Source: Latrodectus hesperus (taxonomy: Eukaryota > Arthropoda > Arachnida > Araneae > Theridiidae). From it: a stretch of DNA of 64,000 nucleotides. The DNA is taken from contig CM075860.1 in assembly GCA_037975125.1 (NCBI GenBank), positions 18,733,983 to 18,797,982 on the forward strand, written 5' to 3'. The notes under the pieces were generated by a model that saw nothing but the letters and a program-made list of their open reading frames with translations, had not been told where the DNA came from and did no database searches. A program made the translations under genes and the position numbers. Positions within the stretch are counted from its first letter, which is position 1. Each line of letters begins with the position of its first letter. Positions 17,102 to 30,180 of the stretch are shown here, in pieces.

Positions 17102-17926
17102 AATTTTATATAAATTTAACACATCAGCATAAGGGTTTAATTTTAATTATGCTTTTCACAGGTGTAAATTTTATACAAATGCAATGTAGTATTGAATAAT
17201 CTTTTTCACCTCATTTTATTCTAAACAGCTAGCTTATTTTTACGAAGCAGATATCACGAAATCCTTAAACATATTTAAAATTGTGAATTGATTTTAAATA
17301 TTTTCATAAGAATTTAAAATAAGATTTACTTCTTTCATTCGAAGAACAGAATTGTTAAATAGTAATTGAAAAAACTGTCTAGACATGTAATAACAACATT
17401 AATAAAATTTAGAATAAACTGTTAAGGAAGTTTTTTAAACTTATCTAAAATATTATGATAATAATACACACAAACAAAAAAACTTATCTATCTTAATCAC
17501 ATTTGTTAACGACTGATTTAAAAGCCTTATGTACTTAAAAACTCAACACCCTTCTTATTAACTATAAGCAAAATAAAAATATGTAAAATGATAGATCATC
17601 ATGTATTTTATACAGTCTAATAACAATATATACACAGTCCTAACATGAAATATTCACTTAAAATGCTTCATTATTATAAACTGGAAATGTGCTAGATGAT
17701 ACTGAGAGGTAATCTGAATAACTGCCAGTTGTATTTGTGAAGGATTTCTTTTCCTCCACTTTCTTCTGGGGAAAGATTTTTGGAAATATAATGCGGTGTT
17801 TATACGTCAAAAAAGTGCTAGAAACCCCAGGAAATTACTAAGCATCAGTTCTTTAACGAACGTATAATTTTTGCTTCGTTAGTGAACTGGATGTTTAAAT
17901 TGAGTCAAGAGAAGTTAAGCAATTAA
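17102..17926. other. Spacer, no gene seen
   Basis: A+T-rich DNA without recognisable features; 17690-17860 is slightly richer in G+C. Confidence 0.45.
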
Positions 17927-18148
17927 TTATTTTATTTTTAATATTAAAGCATTATTAATCACCGCTTGAGCGTTTTTCTTCTGCTTGTTTACATAGTTTC
18001 TCCACACTAAGACAGTGGCGCTGTAGTTATTATTCCGAGACGGAACACCCTCCGTCACAATGGATGGATATGCAGAAGGAAGTGCAATACTCAGCTGACA
18101 TGATTCCACAGTAACTGCGATTGAATCTAGAAAATTTCTTTCTGAAGG
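17927..18148 (-). other. Unassigned open frame in a G+C-richer block
   Basis: On the minus strand an open frame of about 73 codons ends at 17927. It has a varied, protein-like composition (for example IALPSAYPSIVTEGVPSRNN and VLVWRNYVNKQKKNAQ) with CpG-containing codons, unlike the Lys/Ile/Asn/Phe strings of neighbouring chance frames. There is no upstream promoter, and splice sites are not clear (an AATCGCAG lies just upstream on that strand). I do not recognise the sequence. It could be an exon, a transposon scrap or chance. Confidence 0.25.
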
Positions 18149-21100
18149 TCACTATCTTTTATCTAGGCTATGGTGCTTTTTAAAAATATTTGTGTGCCAA
18201 CTTTCATTTTTATGTTTTATATCTATGATTCACAAGTTAAAATCGCTTTGATTTAATATCGAAAGCATAATTATCATTGTAATTTTTTAGATGAATTATT
18301 ACAAAGTTATAAATCTAACTACTTTAGGATTGTTAATAATTTTAACTTTTTGTAATGACAAAATTCATTGGAATTTAAGTTAGTTTGATTTGATTGATGT
18401 TAAAGAGAGGTTAATATAATTTTCAACAGTATAAAAAATAAACTAGATTAAGTAGGGAAATTATAATTTTTTTTAACAACCAAATAATAAATTTCAATAC
18501 AATGATTTCTTTTCCCAATATTTATTTTAAAACTTTGCACTGATATAAAAGTAGTTTAAAAACAAAAGTTTTAATAAAAATCCAGTTTTGATTTTACAAA
18601 TAAGAAAATTAATTAGGGAGTAAGAAATTCAAATGATGTGAGTAGGGAAAATATAAGAAGAAATAACAAATAAATTGGAAGGTTATTGTTTGCTCCTACA
18701 GTTTTGTTAGTTATACTTCACGTTCAAAGCTTTAAAAATATTTCACTTCAAACTTAGTTAAAAAGGTATTCTAATGAAATGAAATTAACTATCCTAAACA
18801 AGATATTTTAATCACTTTAACATTTATAGGAAGTTTTATTAATCTATAATTTCTCAACATTGAATCCCACATTATACTAAAGAAAAGTTTTCTTCTCATA
18901 ATACTTAGTATAAGGAGATTTTTGCCTAGTTCTAATATTCTATTCTATTCTTAAGGTATTACTTTAAAATAAAGGAAGCTTTATCCATAAAACAAATTTA
19001 AATGTATAGTTTTATGGTTATTGTTGTCCACTTATATACATATAAATAAGAAGAATAAAAGAAAAATGCAATGTTAGTAAATGTGGCGCATTTTGAAACT
19101 GTAGCTATAACCCTATTTTATAGTACTATTTTGAAACTGTACCTGTAATTTACATTTGTAATAGCATACACTTGTCAAAATATATAGATAATCTATGAAG
19201 AAATATAGTAAGAAAATGAATAAAAATAATAATTTGGATAGTTTCAAATGGAACTGTAATAAATAATAAACTAAATTTCCTTATATTTAGTGTATTTTTT
19301 TCAAATTTGTAGTAGGAGTTTAAAAAATTCTTACTTGTAATTAAATATATAAAAACATTTTAATGGTAAATGATAAAAAGCCAAAAACTATTTTAAATTA
19401 ACAACTTTAATTAATAAATATATATTGCTTTCAATATATTTACATTTAATTTTTATGATGTATATAAAAAATCTTTTCGAATGGAAATTCACGCAATTCT
19501 ACAGAAAAAAATAGCGAACGAAAAGGTAACTCGTCTTAAATATATATAATGCTTTGTGTATGAATCATGTTAAAATTTCAAATCAGTTAGAAACTTAAGA
19601 CTAACATTGTTTCTTGTAATTTTATGTCCACATAAAAATTTTAAAATATGTGAAAGTAAGGAAAAAATTAAAAATCATTAAATTAAGAGATCAAAATATC
19701 TTTTTTATTGTAAGGAACTTAAGTATTTTGGAATCTCTAATTTAACTTTCGCTTGGATATTTAACCAAAGAAACAGGTTTCTTCAATAATGAAATCGTTG
19801 TTTCTAATTCAAATAATATAAAAAGTTTATAAAAAATCTGCTTTTTAACTTCAATGACTGATTTTTAAAACAACGTAATTCAAATTTAATTCAAACAAAA
19901 ATCAAAAAGTAAATATTAAATAATATAAAAAAAGAAATAGAGCAGCTTTAGCAAAGGTCAATATTCTTTAACCAAACATTGAAAACATTTACGTATTCCC
20001 TATTGCAACATTTATTTGTTTTCTGTGTATATAAGAGAAAAAATTAATATTCATTGTTTTTAATGAATAGAATTACTTATCCGTTTTTAGATCAGTTTTT
20101 TTCACTTCTTAATTCATTATTATTTTGTTGCAATCGAGAGTGCTTTGATTTGAATGATATGGAAATTATTTAAAATTTAATTCTTCATATATAGATAACT
20201 TTATTTTTAGAATTGCAAATAATAATTACATACATTTTAATTATACACTGAAATAAAAATTCGATTTATGTTGTACTCAGTTCTTTCAATTTAGACATAA
20301 AACAGCCAATCAATTCTCCAGTTGTTTAATTTCAGTTATAAACTTTAATACACATATTGTTTTAACTATGCAATCAGTATTTGAGCTTTTAAAATATTTT
20401 TATGGTTTAATATCATGCAAGAATATATATTGGTAAATTTAATTGCATGCATTTAGCTAAAAGCAAATTTTTAGCCTAAATTTTTTTAAATTGCTTATTT
20501 TATATTTGGTTTATTGAAATTAAGATGTTACAACTTTGTAAATATAACTTATAGCAAATGCAAGCTCCACAAATGCTAAAGTAATGTTGATATTATTAAG
20601 TGAATTAAATGCTGTGTGACAGAAATTCATCATAAATTCATTGGCATAATATAATAAATTTAGTATCTTTTAGTTATTATAAATTCAGTTTAAAATTATG
20701 GTACACAATAATAAAGTATATAGATGATGTAATTCAAACTGAATAATGATTTTGATAAATGATTGTGTATTTAGATAAAATATGTAACTTAAATATCATT
20801 TGTTTCTTATGAATTTAATACACATTATAAATAATTGTGAATTAAATTGTGCTAAAATATTCAATTTGAACTCAATACATCAATGAACATGTTGTTATTA
20901 TATAAATTATCACTGATAAAATCTACCTGAAATATCTGATTTAAATTACATGAATCATTAATAACTGAATTCATTATTACAATGTAAATACATTTAAAAT
21001 CTAGCTGGTAAAACATTTAATTTTATTATCTTTGATAATTGTCAGTTTAATATCATTATTTTATAAAGAAATACAGATATAAAATTTCTAAAATAAATTT

Positions 21101-22069
21101 GATACTACAATATCACACATAATCTGAATCATATTATGCTTTTAAAACATTTTTCCCTACATGCAATAAAGACCAGAAAAAATTTATTAAACTATTTTCC
21201 TTTTAAATTTCAGAGTTATTTAATTTTAATTTTTAATTTAAGCTTTGAAGTATGTAAAATATCCAATCAGGTACTTTGCATTTCTGATGGGAAAAAAAGC
21301 TAGTGAATAATAATTACAAGCCTATTTAAAAAATTGTGTTGAAAATAGTAAAAATAATTTAAAAATTTGTTACATTAAAAGAATATGATGAACTTATATT
21401 GAATTTATTAAGATATATTTTAAATTAAGTCAATAGGTTTTATTTTACTTTGTATTCCAGTATAGTGGCAGATAACTTTATAAGTATTTCCGAATCAATT
21501 GACACATGAAGTTAAAATTCTTCTATTAAGGTAATTTGTTTAAAGAAAACTTTGAAGACAAAGAGAGATTCAGAAAATAAAATTTTTAAAAGAAGAGTAA
21601 AATAAAGATGCACTTATACAAGTCAGCTGTGCTATTTTGTTATTAAAAATGCCATAACAGTCAATATTTTTGTAGCAAATAATAAAAACTATTAAAATAT
21701 TGTTAAATACATCACTTTAATACTTTTCTGTATTTTTTCAATTTTTTTTTACATTTCAAAATTTTTTTAGCTATTAATTTAATCTTTCAACTTTTGTCAA
21801 ATTAATTAAAAAAATTATGGAAAATTTCTAAGATGCTATTGAGAGAAATATGCATCAGTTTTGCTTTCATACATGGAATATATTTGTGAAAGGCCATAAA
21901 TGCAATTTTTTTGTTATTCTTTGCAAAATAAGGATAAATCATTCCATCAGTATAATTTTAAATTATACCTTACCTTGATTACTAATATTTATTTAATAAA
22001 TTAAGAAATTAAAATATATTTAAACTTTTTTGAGCTTACTGTATGCTATATACTTTAAAATGAGAAATT
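18149..22069. other. Long A+T-rich spacer, nothing seen
   Basis: About 3.9 kb without recognised genes, RNAs or repeat families. Only short direct duplications are visible, for example a TTTTGAAACTGTA pair near 19092 and 19129. Confidence 0.5.
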
Positions 22070-22650
22070 CTACCTTAAGTTGTCCCTTTATTTCAAACAT
22101 TCACCAAGCGTAGATAATCTAGATTGTACAGTAATTGCTAGGGAGCATGACATTCATTTCCTGTGGGTCCCATCCCACGTCGGAATAGATGGTAATGAAA
22201 TAGCTGATGCCTTGGCGAGGAAGGCTTCTACTGATCACGAGTGTGAGGAAAGTACTCTCACTTATACAGAGATCTCCTCAATTATTAAAGTACAGATGAA
22301 CATGAGATGGCATGTTCCTCCGAACCACTCCTGGTACTTCACTAGAAACCTTGGTGGGACACTTCGAACCAAGGTTACCAGAAAGCAACAAACAGTTCTA
22401 TCTCGCTTCATTAGAGGACATATTAAAGCTCTTGTTTTTCATCAGGGACAGAAGAACTACCCGGATTGCCAATGGTGCGGAGCCATGCGGGCCTCCCTGC
22501 CCACATTCTAAACTGCTTGGATTTTGCCAAAAGTGACATTCTTAAAGATCCTAAGCTATTTTTGGACTTGTTGGAAATAATGGGTTTTATGGAGATGGTC
22601 TAGCATTGCTTGATCATCTGGGATTAGCAACAACAACAACAGTAATGGCT
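22070..22650 (+). mobile_element. LINE 3' fragment: RNase H domain and CAA tail
   Basis: The open frame begins truncated near 22080 and shows the end of an RNase H domain, FLWVPSHVGIDGNEIADALA, with the last catalytic Asp kept in the IADALA motif. Next come SRFIRGHIKALVFHQG and a zinc-knuckle-like CQWCG. One base slip near 22490 moves the frame to PAHILNCLDFAKSDILKD, ending at TAG 22601-22603. The short 3' UTR ends in TTAGCAACAACAACAACAG (22624-22642). The arrangement is that of jockey/I-like non-LTR retrotransposons with a C-terminal RNase H. Severe 5' truncation is normal for target-primed reverse transcription. No target duplication was found. Confidence 0.88.
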
Positions 22651-23020
22651 TGGTAAAACATTTAAATGGATTCATATTAAAGGGTATTACCAATTTCTAC
22701 CAAGTCATTTTGGTATTAGTTTTAGGCCCATTGATAAAAATCTGAAAGTTTAATAGACTCTTCAAGCTTTTATCAAATAATATAAATGTGTGCATACGGA
22801 TACGTGTAAACACACACACTGTAAAGCATGTATGCATATGTATTATAGCGGAATATGAACAGTTACAGCAAAAACTAGAATAAAAATCAAAGAACATACA
22901 CAGAATACATAAAAAAGCTGTAATACAGTCCATTAATTTAACGTATCTTCTGCATTCCATTAATACCCAGGGAGAAAAGTCTTACAGAGTGTAGGACAGT
23001 GGATAAATTGCACGGAGTCC
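22651..23020. other. Spacer after the LINE
   Basis: Contains a short CA-rich patch (22809-22820). 22965-23020 starts a G+C-richer block. No gene recognised. Confidence 0.4.
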
Positions 23021-23297
23021 ATAACCTCTCCTGAGCTGTACAGAGTACATATCGGAGAAGAGGAACAATATTGAAATTATGGAGATGGTTTTAAAGGACA
23101 GTCATGTACAGTGCAGGGCTGAATTCAACGACTGTTCTGCTCTTTTAACCATTATACAAATTCTGGCTGGGAGTTTTCCAAGACTTAAGAAAAGTACGAT
23201 GACAGAGTTCTTTCTGGACTCTTACTTTTATGGATATTTTAATAAGATTTTTAATAGTATGGAAGATCATAGGAAAAGAAATATTCTGAGTACCTAA
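23021..23297 (+). other. Unassigned open frame in a G+C-richer block
   Basis: Stop-free for about 91 codons, ending at TAA 23295-23297; the first in-frame ATG is at 23079. The residues look protein-like (DSHVQCRAEFNDCSALLTII, then RLKKSTMTEFFLDSYFYGYF) with three Cys near the start. The surrounding block, 22965-23490, is clearly less A+T-rich than the rest. I do not recognise the family. It may be an exon or an old transposon segment related to the LINE just upstream. Confidence 0.28.
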
Positions 23298-24345
23298 AGC
23301 CCACTTTTTGTATTCGAATTTGGAATTTTGATAACCTGGAGCCCCACAGGGAAGAGAAACACAATTGAGGATTATAGTTTTCTCAAGTGATGTCAGGTTT
23401 TCTAGATAATGACGACAATCTAATATGTTCTATGTTGTGAAATTTTTATCTGACACGATAGTCAGCATGTCATCTCGGGTATCACTAAGGATAACAAAAT
23501 AAAAAAATTAAGATTAACAAAAAATTTAAAAAAATATTCAGTTTTATCAATTTCATTTCTTATTAAAAAAATTAATCTCTTGAAAATTTTTGTTTCCTAA
23601 AATTTCAAATACTTTAATTAAAATCAACATGGAAAAGAAAATTTCATTTTTATTAGAGAGCAAAAACGAATTTTTTCATCTTTAAACCTCTTGAGACAAA
23701 CATATGTCCATGCATTTGATACTTTTTATTAAAATTGTGATAAAGTTTGACTTAAAATTTTATTATTCTTCGAAGAGAAGGAATAGTTGGAATATAAGAA
23801 GTATCAAAAGTGAAATACTTGTTAAATATAAAAGGAAAACTTTTAAATTAACTTCGTATAAATAAATCAAAATAGAATAAAATTTGAATTTTTTACTTTA
23901 TATTGCTATGAATATTCTTTTTCTTAATGTAAAATAAATGCGTGTATTAGATATTATTCATTTTATTTAAAAATATCCTATAAATATTTTAATATCTTTG
24001 ATAAAAGAAACTAAACCTTGTGTTTAAATCTTGAACACTACATTTTGTAAAGAAAAAATTATTTTCACAAGTATAAAAATTAAATTTACTGGAACTATTT
24101 TAATCTATATTATAAATATCAACATTTATAATTTATATATCTTTCTTATATTTTTTCATTTATATATGATATTTATCTAAAGAAAAATATTTCTATATTT
24201 TGAATGTTATGTTTACATTATACATTTAAATATTAATATTTTCTCTTGACTTTCTTAATACATTTTTGTAGATGAAACTCTTAACTTATGAATAATAATA
24301 TCCATGTAGAATGATATAAAATTGAATAAATTAAATGAATATTAT
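23298..24345. other. Spacer, no gene seen
   Basis: 23298-23490 completes the G+C-richer block; the rest is plain A+T-rich DNA. Confidence 0.45.
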
Positions 24346-24353
24346 ATATTTTG

Positions 24354-24665
24354 GTGTGCCGACCGATGGCTGAGTGGTTAGCGTTCCTGACTCCTGAGAT
24401 GTTGGTCCCGGGTTCGAATCCCGGTTCGGGCATGGGTGTTTCTTTCCTTTACTGTGTTTCTCTGTCCTTTCTTCTGGGATGTTGTATAAATGTGGCCCTT
24501 CGTATAATCGGGTGTGTGGTGGTATGGCGTGGGCAACGCTACTCCTCTCCGTGACTTGGTTCACAGGTGCACGCTGGATAATGACAAATGAGTAGCTGTT
24601 TCTGGCCTTATTGTGGCATGGGGTTCGTAACCCAAGTGTGCTCGCCGTTGGAAAAAGATATATAG
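24354..24665 (+). repeat. tRNA-derived SINE, well preserved (~312 bp)
   Basis: The tRNA-like head carries an A box (TGGCTGAGTGGTTAGCG) and a perfect B box, GGTTCGAATCC, followed by GGTTCGGGCATGGGTGTTTC. A CT-rich stretch and a tRNA-unrelated body follow, ending in AAAAAGATATATAGAT. An 8-bp repeat ATATTTTG at 24346-24353 and 24666-24673 is a plausible target-site duplication. Only the outer three acceptor-stem pairs fit, so this is not a functional tRNA. The body is that of the copy at 1238-1480. Confidence 0.82.
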
Positions 24666-24673
24666 ATATTTTG

Positions 24674-27582
24674 CTATCATATAATCTTAAATTAATTTAT
24701 ATTTCAGATGTTTCAAAAATTTAAATAAATCTAAATATTAATTATCTATTCTACACATTAGAAATAAAGACAAGTAAATATTACTATATCAATTTAATAT
24801 TAAAGTAATATTTAACCAAATAAGCATTATAAAATTAAAGTTTTAATATATTATGTTAAAATATATTCAATGTCAAAAGAATTTATTATTTTTAGAAAAC
24901 ATAACTTTATTTTTAATTTAAATGTTGCTCCTAGTTTAATTCAATTAATATATTTTCATTCATTACAAAAAATTGTATGAAACTCTATATTGCTTAATTC
25001 AATACTAAAGGAATTAGCAAACAAATGATGTGGACAGAATTATATTTCAATTTCTATAATTCTAAATTTAGTATGACCATCATGCATTTGTTCTAATAAA
25101 GAATTTATGAAAGTATAATTGTGAGAAATCTGGCAAAAAATTATAAAAGTCTATTAACAATTTGAAATTCATTTTGTTGAACCTAAAACCTATTTGCTTA
25201 GATTTAATAATTCGTTACCTTGAACCTTATCATGCTGTAAGCTGCCTGTAATAATTCAGACTTCACTTTGTCCTAAAAATTCGGGTTACTAACTTTGTTT
25301 GAAGTTCGTGGTAAACACCTGTTTCTTCAGCAATAAAGATACAGCAGTACAGAGTCTGCAACTAAAAGAAGTATATTTAACGAAAAATTCAAAGACCCAA
25401 CTTGTCCTGCGATTTTATAATTGATGTTTCTCATAAGTTGATCATCTGATTAATTTAAAGTTATAAAAATTTATAAAAGTAGGCGCAAGCAATATTGACT
25501 TACTACATGCATTAAGCAATACGATTTATTTTACATGATAGTGTTAAACATTATTTTTCCTCATTATTTTAAAATGTATAGAAATATATACTTCATGAAT
25601 TATTATAATGATTATCCTAGTAACTAAATTCTGTTGTAAGAGATTTGCAAATTTATCACTTGTAATTTTCTGGCGTTTTTATAAACAAACAGTTAATCGT
25701 AACAAACTGTTATAGTTTATAACAGTATTCGATATTAAATGTTTCATTACAAAGGAATAAATGTTCCAAATGGCAATTGTGAATTGCTTTCATATAATGA
25801 GCATAATTAAATCTTGAAGAGTAAAAACAAGTCAAAACCTATCTTTTACATTTTACATACTGGGCACAATTAATATCCAGCCTAATGTCTCAAGGCATTT
25901 GTAAGACTTTTTAATATATACCACGTATGTCTTGCTATATTCTTTCTCGCACATATAACTACTGGAATGTTATTTTTAATATAAGCCTTCTGGAAGGACT
26001 TTTTAACGGTACTGGGTTACATTCATATGTAGCACAGTGAGCCTGTTTAATATATTTATATATTTTGACCCCACTTAATGGACAGCTTTTAATATTGTAT
26101 GGTTTTTAAGACATTTAAAAATACCCCATAACTGTCCCATAATACTCTAACCTTGGAAATACCCAAAAGTATTGAATACTTTTAAAAGCTAGATAGCTGT
26201 ATTCGTGTATTGCAAAGGAGAAAACCCGAAAATCACCTAAGCACCCACCTCAATATACCCACCTCTCTTCTTGCTTAACAGAAATTAAGGTTGAATTCAG
26301 GAACTTTGGTTCCGAAGTGATGTACTGTCTCATGACAATGACATCATTGGCCATTAGCAGTTATTATAACGGAAGCTTATAAAAATAATTTTTACAAAAT
26401 TTTCAGTATTACGCTATAGTGCTTAAATCTTAAAAACCTTCTATTGATAAAGATATATAACAATTCTATACTTTAAAAAGTTACGAATAATTTATGTAAT
26501 CATAAAATAAGCTAAAATTTCTTACATTGAGAACTTAAAAATGTTGACATAAAAATGTACAATGACATTAAAAATTCGTTAGTGCAATCCTTAAAAGATT
26601 AACAAAGTTACAATTTATAAATGGTTAAAAATAAGTTTTTGTCATAAGTTCATAAAATATTTTAGTTTTAAACTAAAATATTTTACTTTTTCTATTTAGC
26701 ATTAATAATTTGAAATTTATAAAATGAATCTAGAGAAAAAAGGTAGAACTTTAAAAAAAATTATTTTTTACATAAAAGTTGATATAAAAACTGATTTTGA
26801 TATACATATGCTTTAAGAACCTACAGTATCTGTAAAATCTGTAATATTCTATTCATTAATATAAAAAGTGCCTATTTGCTTTTTATATTTGTAAATTTTG
26901 ATTAATTTTTAAATAAAATTATATCTACTCATAAGAGCATTTGTAAAACAGGTGTAACTGTTTTTGTTCCAGAGATATTCAAAAAACTGAAAACGGATTA
27001 CGTAAGTGTAACTATAGAAACAATTTAACTAATTAGTAGTTAGCCTAAAATTTATAGTTTGCCGTTCAGCAATTTTTTTCAATTTCTTGTAATTAATAAT
27101 TTAAAAAAATAACGAAGTAATAATGAAACATTAAAATTTATTTCATTAAATAAACTATAAATTTGTTATATTCTTTAATGTTATATTCTTTGAATGCTCT
27201 TATGCCTTAAGTGATATTAAAAAATGCCTTAAGTTTTTACTATATAACAAGGTGGTAAAAGATGTCATATTCTTGACATCTACCTGACTTATTAAGGTTC
27301 TAGGTTTGATTACAATCGCTGTTGAACAAAAGAGGACGAGTATTGCCCTTCTGCTCTCTGCATATAGCTTCGTAATTGTGTTACTTAAAGGTTTTTCGAA
27401 TTTTTTCATCATACGAAATCCTTATCAATAAAAAATGCTATCAGAAGGCATTACTTAACTTAAGATTTGTTTTAAGACATTTTATTATTCATCATAAAAA
27501 AAGCGTTGAAAACAATTTAAATAAAATGTTGTGAAAATTAAATTATCTTTTTCACAACCATAGACAGTCCATAGCATAGATT
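24674..27582. other. A+T-rich spacer; weak G+C rises
   Basis: No gene recognised. 25980-26340 and 27240-27400 are slightly less A+T-rich. The latter has a doubtful tRNA-like pair of boxes (ggtggtaaaagatgtc, then ggtttgattacaa), too weak to call a SINE. Confidence 0.4.
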
Positions 27583-27602
27583 TTCTCTCTCTCTCTCTCT
27601 CT
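27583..27602. repeat. (CT)n microsatellite, 20 bp
   Basis: A short, clean CT dinucleotide run. Confidence 0.95.
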
Positions 27603-29209
27603 CGTCATAATCTTTATTTTTTAATTAACCTTATATTTTCATTACTATCTTCATATGTAATTTTGAAAGAAAATAAGTAATTTCAACAATTTTAAATTTA
27701 GTATAGAGAAGAAATAACTTTGAAAAATAAGATTTTACTTTTCTTTCAATCAATTTACTTACGTCTAAAATGATACTTCAATTTATATAAACTAGGTCAA
27801 GTTTCTCGGTATTCAATCAGAAACGCTTACCGACACACGAATATATTCAGCTGGAAACTGTTTTACCTTCCATTGATTAATTTGAAACTTCTGGAAAAGT
27901 TTAAAACTATCTGAAGTACTTTTCTAGATAGGTACAGCTACAGTTACAATAAAAACAATTTTCTAAAGTTTAGTAAAAGAACTTTTTTTGTAACAAGAAA
28001 ACTGCATTACAGACTTAGTTGTATTTCCAAACTTAACCAATACTTTTATGATCAGAAATTAAAATAATCTAAATAAATTGTTACACATTTGTGCGTGTGT
28101 TCAATATATTACATATGAAAGATTAAATTTCTTGTTGATGAGAACTCCTTAAGTTTTATTCATAAAATAGGAACTATACATACATATGCACATTTCTTAC
28201 TTGTTTTACATTTGAAACATTTTTAATTAAGTATTTTATTAAGAAATTGATACATAATAACTTACAAAGACTATTATATTATTATAATTATTGTAAATAT
28301 AATTATATAAAGTAGTAATGACACATTTACACTTAATATATATTAAGATAAAGTTCTGTGGAAATAGATTCAGGCAATTTTTTCTCGACATTTAGTTCAT
28401 TTAAATGCACAGTATTAAAGGTATTATTATTATTCTAACTGTATAATTCACGCAGAATATTATTTCTAAATATTATTCATATCAAAGTAAGGAATATAAC
28501 TCTTCATTTTTTACTTTTATAAGACTCAATTTTATAAGATGTTTTTGTCAAGTATTCTAAGTGGTAGTATGACATTTTCTCCTTTCTATTTTTATTTAAT
28601 TTACGGAAAATATAAAATTATTAATTTTCTTTTATAGAGTTTTGATACTATTATCTTAGAGAGAGAAATCTAGAATTTTTGTATCTTTTAGACTTAATTT
28701 CTAACTAGATGGGATCAGTCGATAATTTCAAACCCAATTGAATATATTACTCAATATTTATGTCTTGTATGAGTGTCTGTGATGTATGAGTGTCTTGTAT
28801 GAGTCCCAGGTGAAAAATGCCAAAATGTTTTTAAATATCCCAAGCAATGTATATTTTATTTAATCTAAGATTACATTTCAATTTTACGGAAAATTTTGGA
28901 TATGCTTATTTTAAAATTAAGATATTATTTTTCAATTTTAGTTTCTTTGGGTCACTTTATTTTGTATTAATATTTCTTTTTTAAATATTGGATCCTATAT
29001 GCTTTATTTTTCAAACAAAATGTATTGAGCAAAACTATTAGAATAATAAAATGCTTAACTACAAATAAAATAGAACTCAAGTACTAGTAAAACAGTATAA
29101 GTGGATATCTGCAAATAATGTAGGTAAGCAATTATTCAATCGCATAGTATATAAAACAAAAATTATTACTCCAAAAATAAATGATTATCAAAATTTTAAT
29201 TATTCTGAA
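27603..29209. other. A+T-rich spacer, nothing seen
   Basis: Only a short duplicated TGTATGAGTGTCT-type word (about 28765-28805) is notable. Confidence 0.5.
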
Positions 29210-30180
29210 AGAAGATTTAAAATAAACGGGTTTAGGACATCCAAATATCCTAATAACGATGAAATACAGAGCTATTCTTGCAATACTTCACAAATCACAA
29301 TAGATATTGATTATTGGGTGTAAAATTTCTAGTCTTAAGTTAAGCAAAGACTTTAAAAATATTTTGATTGACCAGGATTAAAAAAAATGGCGATAATTCT
29401 TAAGAAAAATAGACTGCAATTATTCTTACAAATTTCTGTGGATTTCAATGCTGGACACAAAAAGAAACAACGTGCGAACTATTTTGTGAGCCATCGTAGC
29501 TTTTGGCTTCTTAAGCCCAAGGATATAACATAAACCAGTGTTAGCTTTGCAGTATGTACAATGAACAACACTATTTATGCCTATCGTATTTAGTCTAAAT
29601 CAGCCAAATCATCTCATTGGACTGTTGTCGACAAACTTATTGCTACTTCTGATGAATCTCGTTTCTAATTGTATGACATGGATGGACGTGTGGTAACGAG
29701 AAAAACTTTATCAATATTTGGATTCTTATATATTAACAAATGAGAACTTCTTAAGCCAGTAGTATGTAATGATACATGAAATAATAAAGATACCGTTTTA
29801 AAGAACTCCTGATAATTAATCTTACAAATGTTAAATTTTAACCATTCTATCCAATCACTTACAGCAATTTATAACTATTGCACCTATCGACCAGCTTATG
29901 GACGATTCTAAGTTTATCCAGAATTAATTTTTATCATTTAAGATATTTTTAAGTTCGCATTTGGCAATCTGAATCCCTATCCTTCAACATCACTGAACAC
30001 ATCGAAAATATCTTTAAGTACTCGTTTCAGGAAAGATTTTCTTTAATTCTTACTCCTGTGGATTTGTGGATTATCTACCAGGATTTATTGTGTTTATTTC
30101 CTCCACGCTATTATCAGATATTAGTAAAATACATGCCACTTATAATTGCGAAACTTCTGCGTTCTTTTGGGGCTCCATAA
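29210..30180 (+). pseudogene. Tc1-like transposase relic 2
   Basis: Transposase of a TA-inserting cut-and-paste element. The core begins near 29600 with HWTVVDKL then TSDESRF, where the first catalytic Asp is still present, followed by LYDMDGRVV. The C-terminus is open for 74 codons (29956 to the stop at 30178-30180). It reads NITEHIENIFKYSFQ, keeping the catalytic Glu of the NPIEH block, then LTPVDLWIIYQDLLCLFPPR and ILVKYMPLIIAKLL, matching the usual Tc1 ending. The middle is badly eroded: the QDNxxPH block survives only as QQFITIAP, so the second Asp is lost. Upstream, FNAGHKKKQRANYF and SFWLLKPKDI fit the linker of the DNA-binding domain. The start is approximate and terminal repeats were not found. 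This relic belongs to a different Tc1 branch from the copies at 5.9 and 56 kb. Confidence 0.82.

Noticed and set aside
24354..24430. Functional tRNA gene
   Set aside because: The A and B boxes are good but the acceptor stem does not pair beyond three bases, and the sequence continues into a SINE body shared with 1238-1480.
27240..27400. Possible tRNA-derived SINE head
   Set aside because: Box-like words are present but too diverged, and there is no match to the other SINEs here and no target duplication.
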